Origin: Anabaenopsis elenkinii CCIBt3563
Lineage (GTDB): Bacteria > Cyanobacteriota > Cyanobacteriia > Cyanobacteriales > Nostocaceae
Length of the DNA stretch: 64,000 nt
Assembly (NCBI RefSeq): GCF_015245355.1
Contig: NZ_CP063311.1
Location: 3,138,469 to 3,202,468, forward strand
Direction of reading: 5' to 3'
In this document: one piece after another, positions 47,844 to 58,355 of the stretch
Position numbering within the stretch: the first letter of the stretch is position 1
Layout of the letters: each line of letters starts with the position of its first letter
Position numbers and translations under genes: made by a program
The notes under the pieces: model-generated
What the model was told of the DNA's origin: nothing
The model's input: only the letters and a program-made list of their open reading frames with translations
Database searches by the model: none

Positions 47844-50800
47844 ATGGCTGCTCCTACAATTGAGGATCAATTACAACACCTGCAAGAAGATATCAGCAAT
47901 TGTGAAAATTTTGTGCTTCAGCTCATACAGGAAAAGAACATCATGGTGAAAAATGTACCACTCAAGACTAGGGAAATAAACACACAACTGCAACACACCC
48001 CAATTGCCATCATCGGTATGGCTTCTATATTTCCCCAAGCCAAAAACTTAGAGGAATATTGGCAAAACATTATTCACAAAGTTGATTGTATTACTGATGT
48101 TCCACCTTCGCGCTGGAGCATAGATGATTATTATGACCCTAACCCCAGAACACCTGACAAAACCTACTGTAAACGGGGTGGATTTATCCCAGAAATTGAT
48201 TTCAATCCTATGGAATTTGGGCTACCACCCAACATCTTAGAAGTCACAGATATTTCCCAGTTGTTAGGGTTGCTGGTGGCCAAATCTGCCATAGAAGATG
48301 CTGGCTATGGTGAATCTGGAAATCGTCATATCTACGATAGACTTCGCGATCGCACCGGTGTAGTGTTAGGTGTAGCCCTGGGTAGACAATTAGCATTACC
48401 ACTTAGTTGCAGAATGCAGTATCCCATTTGGGAAAAAGTTCTCAAGAGTAGTGGGTTATCTGATCAAGATAGCCAAAGCATAGTTGAGAAAATTAAAAGC
48501 GCATATGTGGAATGGAATGAGAACGCCTTTCCAGGAATGCTAGCCAATGTCATTACCGGTAGAATTGCCAACCGCCTAGATTTGGGGGGAATGAACTGTG
48601 TAGTTGATGCTGCCTGTGCTAGTTCCTTGGGTGCAGTCAAAATGGCAATTAGTGAACTAGTTGAGCATCGAGCCGACATGATGCTGACTGGTGGAGTGGA
48701 CACAGATAACTCAATTATGGCTTATATGTGTTTCAGCAAAACTCCGGCTGTTTCCCCCAGCGAGAATGTCAAACCATTCGATATCAACTCTGATGGTATG
48801 ATGCTGGGTGAAGGTGTGGGGATGTTGGTACTTAAACGCCTACAAGATGCCGAGGCAGACAATGACCGCATCTATGCAGTCATTAAAGGTATTGGCAGTT
48901 CCAGCGATGGTCGATATAAAAGCATCTATGCACCTCGTCCAGAGGGTCAAATTAAAGCCATACAGCGTGCTTATGAAGATGCAGACTGTTCCCCTGTAAC
49001 TGTGGGTTTAATTGAAGCCCATGGTACTGGGACTCTAGCCGGAGATCCCACAGAATTTTCTGCTATCAAAGCAGTTTTTGGGGAAAATAACCCCAAAAAA
49101 CAGTATATTGCCTTAGGAAGCGTCAAATCACAGATTGGACATACAAAGGCAGCCGCAGGTGTGGCAAGTCTGATTAAAACAGCCTTGGCTGTCCATCATA
49201 AAGTATTGCCACCCACAATTAACATTACTCAACCCAACCCTAAACTGAATATTGAAGATTCTCCGTTTTATTTAAATACACAAACCAGACCTTGGATAAC
49301 CAGCAATGACCAACCAAGAAGGGCGGGAGTTAGTGCTTTTGGCTTTGGTGGGACTAACTATCACGTGGTTTTAGAAGAATACAAAAATGAACATAACCAC
49401 CCTTATCGCATACATCATGGCTCCGATTCAATACTGATATCAGGGGAAACACCAACACAGCTGTTATCGCGCTGTCAAGAAATCCAACATCAACTACAAT
49501 CCCATGGGGGAGAACAGTATTATCAAGAATTGATTGCGAATACTAAAACTTTAGAAATAGCAATCACAGATGCCAGAGTGGGGTTTGTTGTCGATTCTGT
49601 GACTCAAGCTCGTGAGTTGTTGCAGAAAACCATTGACCAGCTCAAAAAGAATTCCCTAGCAGAATCCTGGGAATATCCCCAAGGAATTTACTATCGCAAA
49701 ACAGGTATCAGCAAAGATCAAAAAATTGTAGCGCTTTTTTCCGGTCAAGGCTCACAATACTTAGAAATGGGTCGGGAACTGGCAATTAACTTTCCTTGCT
49801 TACGACAGACTTATGCTCAGATGGACAGGCTGTTATGCCAAGAGGGTTTACAACCCGTCTCAGAGGTTGTATTCCCAGCGCCTGTATTTCGCCCCGAGCA
49901 AAAATCAGCCCAGATGTCAGCCTTACAGCTGACACAATACGCACAGCCGGCGATTGGGGCCTTTAGTACAGGTCTATACAAGATATTACAACAAGCGGGC
50001 TTTAAACCAGATATAGTTGCTGGACATAGCTTCGGAGAGCTTTCTGCTCTATGGGCTGCGGGAGTTCTCAGGGAGTCAGATTATTGTTTCTTAGTCAAAG
50101 CTCGGGGTCAAGCTATGGCTACACCCAAAGACTCTAACTCTGATACTGGCACAATGCTGGCTGTAAAAGGGGATGTGAGTCAGGTGAAAAAACTGATCCA
50201 AAATTTCTCTCAAGTTTATATTGCTAACTTGAATTCCCATCAACAGATGGTGCTAGCAGGGACAAAAGCTGAAATTGCTAAAGTTGAAGAGACTCTTAAC
50301 ACCCAAGGGTTTCATACAGTATTGCTGAAAGTTTCGGCAGCTTTTCATACACCTCTTGTGGATTATGCACTCCAACCTTTTGCTCAAGCTATTGAAAAAG
50401 TGAGTTTGCAGTCACCACAAATCCCCGTTTACAGCAATTTGACAGGGAAGCCTTACCCCAATCAGCCGAAAGTGATTCAGAACATCCTCAAAGAACATCT
50501 GGGGAGTCAGGTGTTGTTTCAAGAGGAGATTTCAAACATTTATGATCAAGGCGGTTATTGTTTTGTGGAATTTGGTCCACGGAACACCCTCACTAATTTA
50601 GTGAAAGAGATTCTTGGCGATCGCCCTCATATAGCTGTATCATTAAATGCTAATCCCCAAAAAGATAGTGATCGCACTTTGCGAGAAGCAGTTATGCAAT
50701 TGCGTGTCGCTGGTTTACCTCTGCTCAACCTAGACCCGTACCAAATAGAGCGCCCAATCCCATCCCCTCAAAATAAAGTCTTAAATGTTCGCTTAAATAG

Positions 50801-53800
50801 CACTAACTATGTGTCCGACAAAAAGAAACAGTCGTTTGACAGGCTACTACAGAATGGACATCAAGCAAAATTACCCATAACCAATGGTAACTCAGCCCCA
50901 GTTACCAACGATCACCCAGAAACACAAAAACTTTTCACCTCTGGGAATTTAAGTCAGAAAACCACATCTACAAACAACGTAGCAGTTAATGGTATTGCCA
51001 AATCTATGAAAAACTGCCAATCACACCCACAGGATCAAAACTCAACACCCAGTAATTTAGAAACATTTGCAGATTACCAAAGAGCTATAGACAACTTAGA
51101 GTACACCCTCATCCAATTAAATCGCCATCAACGTCACATCTTGGAGGTTCATGAACAGTCTTTAAAGCATCAAACAGAATATACCAAAACCTTTTTCGGG
51201 TTGATGCAACAACAGCATATGCTCTGGGGAAATGGTAAATTCATTGAACAACAACCAGAAACCCAGCAACTGGCCATCTCCAGTTCAGAACGTAGCATGA
51301 TGCGGTTTCACGATCATCAAGCCGACAGTCTCCGCATTCATGAGCAATATCTGAACTATCAGCAAGAATATACTCAGAATTTTTTCCAATTAGTCCAGCA
51401 ACATCAAGTACCGATCTGCGATCATAGCACTCAAAACAGTTTGAATACTCGGGTGTACCCAGAAGAAAAGCCTATTCCAGTCACAACCCTATCGGCTGTG
51501 GCTAAGAAATCAGAGCCAGTTATCACTAACGGTAACGGTAACCCAGCAGCCCCCCGCCCACATCCTACTGCAACTATAGTAGCTACACCACAGCTAGAGA
51601 TTGATGCACAGACCCTGCAGCCCACCCTGCTGGCCATTGTCAGTGATAAAACGGGCTACCCCAGTGAAATGCTAGAGATGTCTATGGATATTGAAGCAGA
51701 TTTGGGAATTGATTCCATCAAACGGGTAGAGATTCTGGGAGCATTATTAGAGCTATACCCTGATTTACCCCAGCCCAATCCAGAGGAACTAGCACAGCTA
51801 CGCACCCTCGCGGAAATAGCTGAGTATATCGCAACTATAGTTCCCGGTAACATCAATTTAGAACAGCAAGAAGTTGAACAGTTCAAAACTTCAGCACCAG
51901 TCCCTAAAACTATCAATGAGGTATTAGAAGCAGAAAAGCTAAAGGAAGAGACATCTCCGGCATTATCCCCAATTCCAGAGAATCTCAGCCAAATACTCCT
52001 CACCATCGTGAGTGATAAAACAGGCTACCCTAGTGAAATGTTAGAGATGTCTATGGATATTGAAGCAGATTTGGGAATTGATTCCATCAAACGGGTAGAG
52101 ATTCTGGGAGCATTATTAGAGCTATACCCCGATATACCCCAGCCCCATCCAGAAGAAGTGGCCCCACTGCGTACCCTCCAAGAAATAGTTGAGTACATAG
52201 AAAAGACCGCCCAAATGTTAGCCACACAGGTACAGGAAAGTCAGATGGAGGAACTCCAGACACAACAAGCTCAAGACTCTTGTTCTCCACATCCTCACTC
52301 CCTAATTCGCCGCAGTCCTGTTCAACTCAAATTTCTGCCTCAACCAGATATTTTAGATTTCACCTTACCAGCACAACATATCGCTTTGCTCACTGATGAT
52401 GGTTCCCCGACCACTACAAAATTAGCTGAGGCTTTGACCAAGCGCGGCTGGAAAACGGTAGTTTTGAGTTTTCCTCAAACCCTAATTGGTAAACAATCGC
52501 CTTTACCTTCAGGTATCAATCGCGTCGTGCTGTCAGATTTGAGTGAGCAACATTTACAACAACAGTTAGCCGCCATCGCTTCGGAATATGGTCAAGTAGC
52601 TGCATTTATTCATCTCAATCCCCCAAGTCGTGAAGATACAAGTAATCATGTCCGCTACCTGGAAACAGAAAAATCTTTGCTGCGTCACGTTTTTCTCATC
52701 GCTAAATACCTGAAAGAATCCTTGAATCAAGCCGCAGAGCAAGGGCGCGGTTGTTTCTTGACTGTGGCTCGTCTGGATGGGGAATTGGGACTGGGATACA
52801 AAACTAACTTTGGTGCTATTAGTAGTGGATTGTTTGGACTGACCAAAACCCTAAACCAAGAATGGGAAGGTGTATTTTGCCGAGCTTTAGACATCAGTGC
52901 TGATTTAGATGCTCAAACCTCGGTAGAGCATATCCTCGCTGAACTTCACGACCATAACCGATTGGTTGTAGAAGTGGGATATTCTCCACAAGGACGTAAA
53001 ACCTTAGTCTGTGAACCAGAATTAGATGGGATTTTTGATTCTCCAATCCCCAATCCTCAATCCCAAGTATTTCTAGTGAGTGGTGGTGCAAAGGGAATAA
53101 CCGCTAAATGTGTGATCTCACTAGCACAGCGTTATCAATGCAAATTTATTCTCCTGGGGCGTTCTGCTGCTGAACCTGAACCTGTATGGGCTGAAGGTTA
53201 TGTGAAGGAAGCGGAATTGAAACAGCGGATTATGGAGGATTTTGTCGCCCAAGGAGATAAACCTACACCTGGAATGGTGCAGAAGAAATTTCAGAATATT
53301 ATATCTAGTCGGGAAATAGCTGCCACTTTACAAGCTATTAAGCAGGCCGGTGGACAGGCTGAATATTTGAGTGTGGATGTCACTGATGCGATCGCCCTTT
53401 CTGAGCAGGTGAATGCTGCTGTTGAGCGTTTGGGTGCAGTTACGGGTATTATTCATGGTGCTGGTAATTTAGCTGATAAGCGGATTGAGAAAAAAACAGT
53501 TCAAGATTTTGAAACGGTTTACGCTGCTAAGGTGAAAGGGCTAGAAAACCTGTTGCGCTGTACCCACGCCAATCAACTGCAATATTTAGTGTTGTTTTCC
53601 TCTGTAGTCGGCTTTTATGGCAATGTGGGACAGTCAGATTATGCGATCGCTAATGAAATTCTCAACAAATCAGCCCATCTGTTCAAACATAATTATCCCA
53701 ATTGTCATGTAGTCGCGATTAACTGGGGTCCTTGGGAAAGTGGTATGGTATCTCCTCAATTAAAAAAAGCTTTTGCGGAACGCAACATCGAGACGATTCC

Positions 53801-54752
53801 CGTAGAAGTTGGGACGCGTATATTAGTTGAACAACTAGATCAGGTAAATCAAGATACTACACAACTACTAATTGGTAGTCCTCTTATCTACATCCCAAAA
53901 ACTTTAAACCCAGACTTAAAGACTTTTCGTATCCAACGGCGCTTAACATTAACAGCCAACCCATTTTTATTAGACCACGTAATTGCAGGTAAACCTGTTC
54001 TACCCGCTACTTGTGCCCTTTCCTGGATTGCTAATACCTGTGAACAACTTTATCCCGGGTACAAATTCTTTTCTGCCGACAGCTTTAAGGTTTTGAAGGG
54101 GATTATCTTTGAAGATAATCAACCCCATGAATATGCTTTAGATTTAGTAGAAATCACTAAATCTGATGGTGACAGAATCGAATTTCAGGCTAAAATCTGG
54201 AGTCACAATTCCGGCAAAGTCCGTTATCATTTCAGCGTCAACATCAAATTACAAAGGCAAATCCCAGTACCTCCAACTTATGAAATGTTTAATCAGGAGG
54301 TAAAAACACCAGATTTCAACAGCGGATTTTATCAAAATGGGTCATCAAGTTTATTCCATGGTTCTGCTTTCCAGGGCGTACAAAGTGTTTTAAATATTAG
54401 CCATGAGAAAATTACTATGGATTGCCTATTAGCTCCCCTAGAAGCAACAAAACAAGGCCAGTTTCCCGTTCAAACATTCAACCCTTATATTGTTGATGTT
54501 CAAATTCACCCCCTGTGGATTTGGTCACACCATTTTCACCAAGTAGGTTGTTTACCAGCAGAAATTCATTATTTTGAACAGTTCGTAAACCTCCCATTTG
54601 GTGAAAAATTCTACATCTCTTGTGAAGTCAAGTCAAAAACAGAATCCGCAGTGGTTGCAAATGTAATCGTACACGATGACCAAGGAAAAATATATTCTCT
54701 TATGCAAGGTGCAAGAGGCATTGTTTTACAAAGACAATTAGCAAAAGTTTAA
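47844..54752 (+). CDS. HglE/PfaA-type iterative polyketide synthase (KS-AT-ACP-ACP-KR-DH)
   Basis: 2302 residues. Order: short coiled N-terminus; ketosynthase (about 50-500) with the triad Cys258 (DAACASS), His393 (EAHGTGT) and His433 (IGHTKAA); acyltransferase (about 630-960) with Ser729 in GHSFGE and AFHTPLV, consistent with malonyl-CoA; two helical motifs (about 1093-1190); two ACPs with DLGIDSIKR serines at 1291 and 1414; ketoreductase (about 1740-1960) with SGGAKGIT and SDYAIAN; and a C-terminal PfaA-like hot-dog dehydratase (about 2020-2290, DHVIAGKPVLPAT). This is the layout of heterocyst-glycolipid and polyunsaturated-fatty-acid synthases. Enoyl reduction would come from the PfaD protein downstream. 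Confidence 0.9.
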   Translation: MAAPTIEDQLQHLQEDISNCENFVLQLIQEKNIMVKNVPLKTREINTQLQHTPIAIIGMASIFPQAKNLEEYWQNIIHKVDCITDVPPSRWSIDDYYDPNPRTPDKTYCKRGGFIPEIDFNPMEFGLPPNILEVTDISQLLGLLVAKSAIEDAGYGESGNRHIYDRLRDRTGVVLGVALGRQLALPLSCRMQYPIWEKVLKSSGLSDQDSQSIVEKIKSAYVEWNENAFPGMLANVITGRIANRLDLGGMNCVVDAACASSLGAVKMAISELVEHRADMMLTGGVDTDNSIMAYMCFSKTPAVSPSENVKPFDINSDGMMLGEGVGMLVLKRLQDAEADNDRIYAVIKGIGSSSDGRYKSIYAPRPEGQIKAIQRAYEDADCSPVTVGLIEAHGTGTLAGDPTEFSAIKAVFGENNPKKQYIALGSVKSQIGHTKAAAGVASLIKTALAVHHKVLPPTINITQPNPKLNIEDSPFYLNTQTRPWITSNDQPRRAGVSAFGFGGTNYHVVLEEYKNEHNHPYRIHHGSDSILISGETPTQLLSRCQEIQHQLQSHGGEQYYQELIANTKTLEIAITDARVGFVVDSVTQARELLQKTIDQLKKNSLAESWEYPQGIYYRKTGISKDQKIVALFSGQGSQYLEMGRELAINFPCLRQTYAQMDRLLCQEGLQPVSEVVFPAPVFRPEQKSAQMSALQLTQYAQPAIGAFSTGLYKILQQAGFKPDIVAGHSFGELSALWAAGVLRESDYCFLVKARGQAMATPKDSNSDTGTMLAVKGDVSQVKKLIQNFSQVYIANLNSHQQMVLAGTKAEIAKVEETLNTQGFHTVLLKVSAAFHTPLVDYALQPFAQAIEKVSLQSPQIPVYSNLTGKPYPNQPKVIQNILKEHLGSQVLFQEEISNIYDQGGYCFVEFGPRNTLTNLVKEILGDRPHIAVSLNANPQKDSDRTLREAVMQLRVAGLPLLNLDPYQIERPIPSPQNKVLNVRLNSTNYVSDKKKQSFDRLLQNGHQAKLPITNGNSAPVTNDHPETQKLFTSGNLSQKTTSTNNVAVNGIAKSMKNCQSHPQDQNSTPSNLETFADYQRAIDNLEYTLIQLNRHQRHILEVHEQSLKHQTEYTKTFFGLMQQQHMLWGNGKFIEQQPETQQLAISSSERSMMRFHDHQADSLRIHEQYLNYQQEYTQNFFQLVQQHQVPICDHSTQNSLNTRVYPEEKPIPVTTLSAVAKKSEPVITNGNGNPAAPRPHPTATIVATPQLEIDAQTLQPTLLAIVSDKTGYPSEMLEMSMDIEADLGIDSIKRVEILGALLELYPDLPQPNPEELAQLRTLAEIAEYIATIVPGNINLEQQEVEQFKTSAPVPKTINEVLEAEKLKEETSPALSPIPENLSQILLTIVSDKTGYPSEMLEMSMDIEADLGIDSIKRVEILGALLELYPDIPQPHPEEVAPLRTLQEIVEYIEKTAQMLATQVQESQMEELQTQQAQDSCSPHPHSLIRRSPVQLKFLPQPDILDFTLPAQHIALLTDDGSPTTTKLAEALTKRGWKTVVLSFPQTLIGKQSPLPSGINRVVLSDLSEQHLQQQLAAIASEYGQVAAFIHLNPPSREDTSNHVRYLETEKSLLRHVFLIAKYLKESLNQAAEQGRGCFLTVARLDGELGLGYKTNFGAISSGLFGLTKTLNQEWEGVFCRALDISADLDAQTSVEHILAELHDHNRLVVEVGYSPQGRKTLVCEPELDGIFDSPIPNPQSQVFLVSGGAKGITAKCVISLAQRYQCKFILLGRSAAEPEPVWAEGYVKEAELKQRIMEDFVAQGDKPTPGMVQKKFQNIISSREIAATLQAIKQAGGQAEYLSVDVTDAIALSEQVNAAVERLGAVTGIIHGAGNLADKRIEKKTVQDFETVYAAKVKGLENLLRCTHANQLQYLVLFSSVVGFYGNVGQSDYAIANEILNKSAHLFKHNYPNCHVVAINWGPWESGMVSPQLKKAFAERNIETIPVEVGTRILVEQLDQVNQDTTQLLIGSPLIYIPKTLNPDLKTFRIQRRLTLTANPFLLDHVIAGKPVLPATCALSWIANTCEQLYPGYKFFSADSFKVLKGIIFEDNQPHEYALDLVEITKSDGDRIEFQAKIWSHNSGKVRYHFSVNIKLQRQIPVPPTYEMFNQEVKTPDFNSGFYQNGSSSLFHGSAFQGVQSVLNISHEKITMDCLLAPLEATKQGQFPVQTFNPYIVDVQIHPLWIWSHHFHQVGCLPAEIHYFEQFVNLPFGEKFYISCEVKSKTESAVVANVIVHDDQGKIYSLMQGARGIVLQRQLAKV
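51625..52203. repeat. Nearly identical tandem ACP-coding segments
   Basis: Two ACP segments 369 bases apart. Around the phosphopantetheine serines (51714 and 52083) about 100 bases are nearly identical even at third codon positions, while the linker between them is unrelated. This points to recent duplication or gene conversion. Confidence 0.9.
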
Positions 54753-54759
54753 ATACATC

Positions 54760-54851
54760 AGGACTTACGCAAAACAGAACGAAAGTAGGGGTAATTTATG
54801 AATCACCCGTACATCATAACTAGGTTTTTAGTCCAATCTTGCGTAAGTCCT
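54760..54851. mobile_element. Small inverted-repeat element (MITE-like)
   Basis: A 92-base element between the two large synthase genes with 13-bp perfect terminal inverted repeats AGGACTTACGCAA/TTGCGTAAGTCCT. ATACAT occurs close to both ends and could be a target duplication. The same end sequence occurs at 30031 and, with one change, at 63243. No coding capacity. Confidence 0.65.
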
Positions 54852-54897
54852 ATACATATCTGCAATCCCACAGTCAAATAACAGTTTTAGGAGTCGG

Positions 54898-57800
54898 GTG
54901 ATGGAAGAATTAACACGAAATCAAATACCTAAAATAGCGATTGTAGGTATGGATTGCTATTTGGGTGGTAACTGCCACAATTTAGATAGTTTTGAAGAAA
55001 CTATTTATGAAGGTGAGCAACATTTTGTTCCCCTCCCTGCACAGCGATGGCAAGGAATAGCAAACCAAAAACAGCTACTCAGTAAATATGGTTTTGATGA
55101 TCGTCAAGCACCATTAGGTGCATATATTCAAAATAGACAACTGCCGTCAGTAGGAGTAGATGAATTTGATCCTCAAAAACTTTTGATGATCCATGTCGCA
55201 GATCAAGCTTTGCAAGATGCAGGTCTAGATCCAGGGTCAAGAGTTGCAGTCCTCATTGTTAGTGCCACAAAACTAGTTCTCCCAGAAAGTCCTGTAATCA
55301 AATCTCCTGATACTAACAATCAACTAGCTAATTATGTTTCTCACAAGTGCAACTTAACTGGTCCATCATTGACATTTACTGCTGAACAAAAATCTGTTTT
55401 CCCAGCCTTGAAAATGGCACAAAAGCTACTTGCTAATCAAGAAGTAGATGCTGTTTTAGTCGGTGCGGTAGAGCTAGCGGGGGATAGTGCGAGTGTTCTA
55501 CTGCGCAATCAAATCACCCCAGTCAATACAGGGGTTAATACTCTCAGTTACGACCAAAATTCTCATGGCTGGATGGTAGGTGAGGGTGCAGCGGCCATTG
55601 TTTTGAAGCTCCACGAAACTGCAAAACGAGATCATAACCGCATATATGCAGCAATTGATGCCCTTGCTATTGTAGAAAATACCACATCTGCAATTAACTC
55701 AATTCCTACTCATATCGATGCGGAATCTATAACCCAAGCTTGTCAAGAGGCTTTTGCATTGGCAAAGATCAAACCCACGGACATTAACTATTTAGAGGTT
55801 ATGGGTAGTGGTATTCCATCACAAGATGAGTCAGAAATTAAGGGTTTGCTCCGGGCTTATGGGACTTGTGAAGCCAGTTTGAGTTGTGCCCTGGGTAGTG
55901 CGCAAGCTAATGTTGGACATACCTATGCGGTGTCCGGGCTGGTCAGTATAGTTAAAACTGCACTTTGTCTCTATCGCCGCTATATTCCTGTAGTTCCCCA
56001 GTGGTCTAGTCCCAAACTGCCACAGATGTGGCAAGATAGCCCCTTTTATGTAGCCACGGAATCTAAACCCTGGTTATTAGAAGCAGAAGCCACTAAGAGA
56101 ATAGCTGCTGTCAACGGTATGGAGGTAGATGGCAGTTATGCACATTTGATTTTATCAGAGGAAGTAGGCCAACAGGAACATGACAGGTATTTAGGGCAAA
56201 TTCCTTATTATTTGTTTGCGATCGCCGCTGATGACCAAGCCAGTTTATTAGATCAGATTTCCACTCTTCAAAACATTATCAGTAATTGCTCCTCCCTAGC
56301 TACCGCTGCTAGAGAAACTTTTAGAACTTTTCAAAAGCATCACCACCCCACTTACACCTTGTCTATTCTCGGACGTAATCAAGATGAATTAATGCGAGAA
56401 ATTGAGCGCTCTTTTCAGGGTGTAAAGATTGCCTTTGAAACAGGCAAAGATTGGCAAACACCAGTAGGTAGTTATTTCACAGCCAAACCACTTGGCAAAG
56501 ACAATAAAATCGCTTTTGTTTACTCTGGTTCCTTCAATGCTTATGTTGGCATCGCCCGCTACCTCTTCCGCGTTTTTCCCCAAATTTATGATGATTTAGT
56601 AAATAGAGGGATTTACAACCGGGCAGCTAATGTAGAGAAATTGCTTTATCCCCGAAGCTTGAAAAAATTATCAAAAAGGGAATTAGAAACTATCGAACAA
56701 AAATTGATAGATGATCCAGTTGCTTTACTAGAAGTTGAAGTATACTTTACCGGATTCATAACTGCAATTCTCAAGGATTATTTCCAAATTAAGCCCCAAA
56801 GTGCATTTGGATATAGTCTAGGTGAAACTAGTATGATGTTTGCTCAAGGTATTTGGACTAATTTTAAGCAAAGTAGTCAAAACTTGAACTCATCATCTTT
56901 GTTTAAAACCAGATTAGCGGGTTGCAAAGATGCGGTGCGGGAGTATTGGGGATTATCTCAAAAGCATAATATCAACGACGAAAATCTCTGGAATAACTAT
57001 GTTCTATTGTGTCCACCATCTCTTGTTAAGGAAGCTATTAAATCAGAAAATCGTGTTTATTTGACTCTCATAAATACCCCAGAAGAAGTCATCATCGGTG
57101 GTGATCCACAAGCCTGTCAGAGAGTGATTCAACACCTTAAATGTAATGCTTATCTCACTCCTCTTAAGCACGTGATTCATTGTGAGCCAATGCGCTCTGA
57201 GTATGATGAAATTGCCAGAATTAACACTTTAGCTATTCAAGAAGTCAAGGAAACTATTTTCTATTCCGCAGCCGAATATGAACCCATTACTCTCGAAAGT
57301 AATGCTGTTGGTCAAAACATTGCCAAAGGTCTCTGTCAAGAGCTTGATTTTCCTCGCTTAGTTAACCGCGTCTACAATGATGGATCTAAAATCTTTATTG
57401 AAGTAGGAGTAGGTAGTAACTGTTCACGATGGATTAGTAAAATACTCCAGGACAAAGAACACTTCACAGTTTCTCTAAATCGAAGAGGTACAGATGATCA
57501 TATTTCTATTATCAGAGTATTAGCAAAGCTATTGAGTCATAGAGTTGACATGGATTTGTCTCCACTGTATTCTCTCTCTTCCCCTAGTTTCAAGAAAAAT
57601 CAAATAGTAGAGGAAACTATCACATTAGCTAATCATACCACTGATAACAGATTTATGCGGAATAACCAGCCAGAAATATTACCAGAAAAATATTATACTC
57701 TACCCATTAGTCCTCCCAGTCAGCAGTATGAATTACTGGAGTTTAGTCAATCCCAACCCAGATATTCTATGCACAAAAATTCAATCTTAACTGAGGAACC

Positions 57801-58239
57801 GAGAGTTATGAGTAAGTTAATCGCCAATAACCATCAAACTTCTAGTGTATTGTTGCGCGATCGAGCCAGCACCGACTTGTTAGAGCAGAGTATAAGTTTA
57901 CCACCCAAGGTCTCTGTTGGCAGCAGCGCCTCGCTATCCCATAGTGTTGAAGTCAATGATACTGTTTTACCTCAAGAAGATAACATTTTTATTGCCGAAG
58001 AAAAAAATGACAAAGCATTGTTAAAAAATAACCGTAACCCTGAGATAGCAGTTGATAAAAAACAGCTAGCTAATTTACGCAATTCTCAGTATGAAAATCT
58101 GATGAATAATGCTTTTAATATGGCACAAAACCACAAAGCTTTATTAGAAATACGACAGGTATCACTACATCAAATTAGCACCATAATTGACCAACAATTA
58201 AACTTATACCGAACATTATTTAACCAATCAAGTGATTAA
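54898..58239 (+). CDS. PKS subunit with chain-length-factor-like KS and an acyltransferase
   Basis: 1113 residues. The N-terminal ketosynthase fold (about 10-430) lacks the catalytic Cys: the site reads TFTAEQKSVF with Gln164 in its place. The first His is Met302 (EVMGSGIPS), while the second is kept (His341 in VGHTYA). Gln for Cys is the hallmark of chain-length factors (KS-beta) and of decarboxylating loading KSQ domains. An acyltransferase (about 520-900) has Ser640 in GYSLGET, where GHSLGE is usual. The long C-terminus is disordered and ends in a helical motif like those in the synthase upstream. PfaB- or HglC/D-like; probable partner of that synthase. Confidence 0.82.
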   Translation: MMEELTRNQIPKIAIVGMDCYLGGNCHNLDSFEETIYEGEQHFVPLPAQRWQGIANQKQLLSKYGFDDRQAPLGAYIQNRQLPSVGVDEFDPQKLLMIHVADQALQDAGLDPGSRVAVLIVSATKLVLPESPVIKSPDTNNQLANYVSHKCNLTGPSLTFTAEQKSVFPALKMAQKLLANQEVDAVLVGAVELAGDSASVLLRNQITPVNTGVNTLSYDQNSHGWMVGEGAAAIVLKLHETAKRDHNRIYAAIDALAIVENTTSAINSIPTHIDAESITQACQEAFALAKIKPTDINYLEVMGSGIPSQDESEIKGLLRAYGTCEASLSCALGSAQANVGHTYAVSGLVSIVKTALCLYRRYIPVVPQWSSPKLPQMWQDSPFYVATESKPWLLEAEATKRIAAVNGMEVDGSYAHLILSEEVGQQEHDRYLGQIPYYLFAIAADDQASLLDQISTLQNIISNCSSLATAARETFRTFQKHHHPTYTLSILGRNQDELMREIERSFQGVKIAFETGKDWQTPVGSYFTAKPLGKDNKIAFVYSGSFNAYVGIARYLFRVFPQIYDDLVNRGIYNRAANVEKLLYPRSLKKLSKRELETIEQKLIDDPVALLEVEVYFTGFITAILKDYFQIKPQSAFGYSLGETSMMFAQGIWTNFKQSSQNLNSSSLFKTRLAGCKDAVREYWGLSQKHNINDENLWNNYVLLCPPSLVKEAIKSENRVYLTLINTPEEVIIGGDPQACQRVIQHLKCNAYLTPLKHVIHCEPMRSEYDEIARINTLAIQEVKETIFYSAAEYEPITLESNAVGQNIAKGLCQELDFPRLVNRVYNDGSKIFIEVGVGSNCSRWISKILQDKEHFTVSLNRRGTDDHISIIRVLAKLLSHRVDMDLSPLYSLSSPSFKKNQIVEETITLANHTTDNRFMRNNQPEILPEKYYTLPISPPSQQYELLEFSQSQPRYSMHKNSILTEEPRVMSKLIANNHQTSSVLLRDRASTDLLEQSISLPPKVSVGSSASLSHSVEVNDTVLPQEDNIFIAEEKNDKALLKNNRNPEIAVDKKQLANLRNSQYENLMNNAFNMAQNHKALLEIRQVSLHQISTIIDQQLNLYRTLFNQSSD

Positions 58240-58355
58240 TGCACTCAAATATTTTTCCAAAAGATTAAATAGCTCTGCTACATACCCCCTCAATTAAAGA
58301 GGAATTTAGGCTATAATTTCTGAAAATACCGCCAACATATAACCCATTAAATCTG

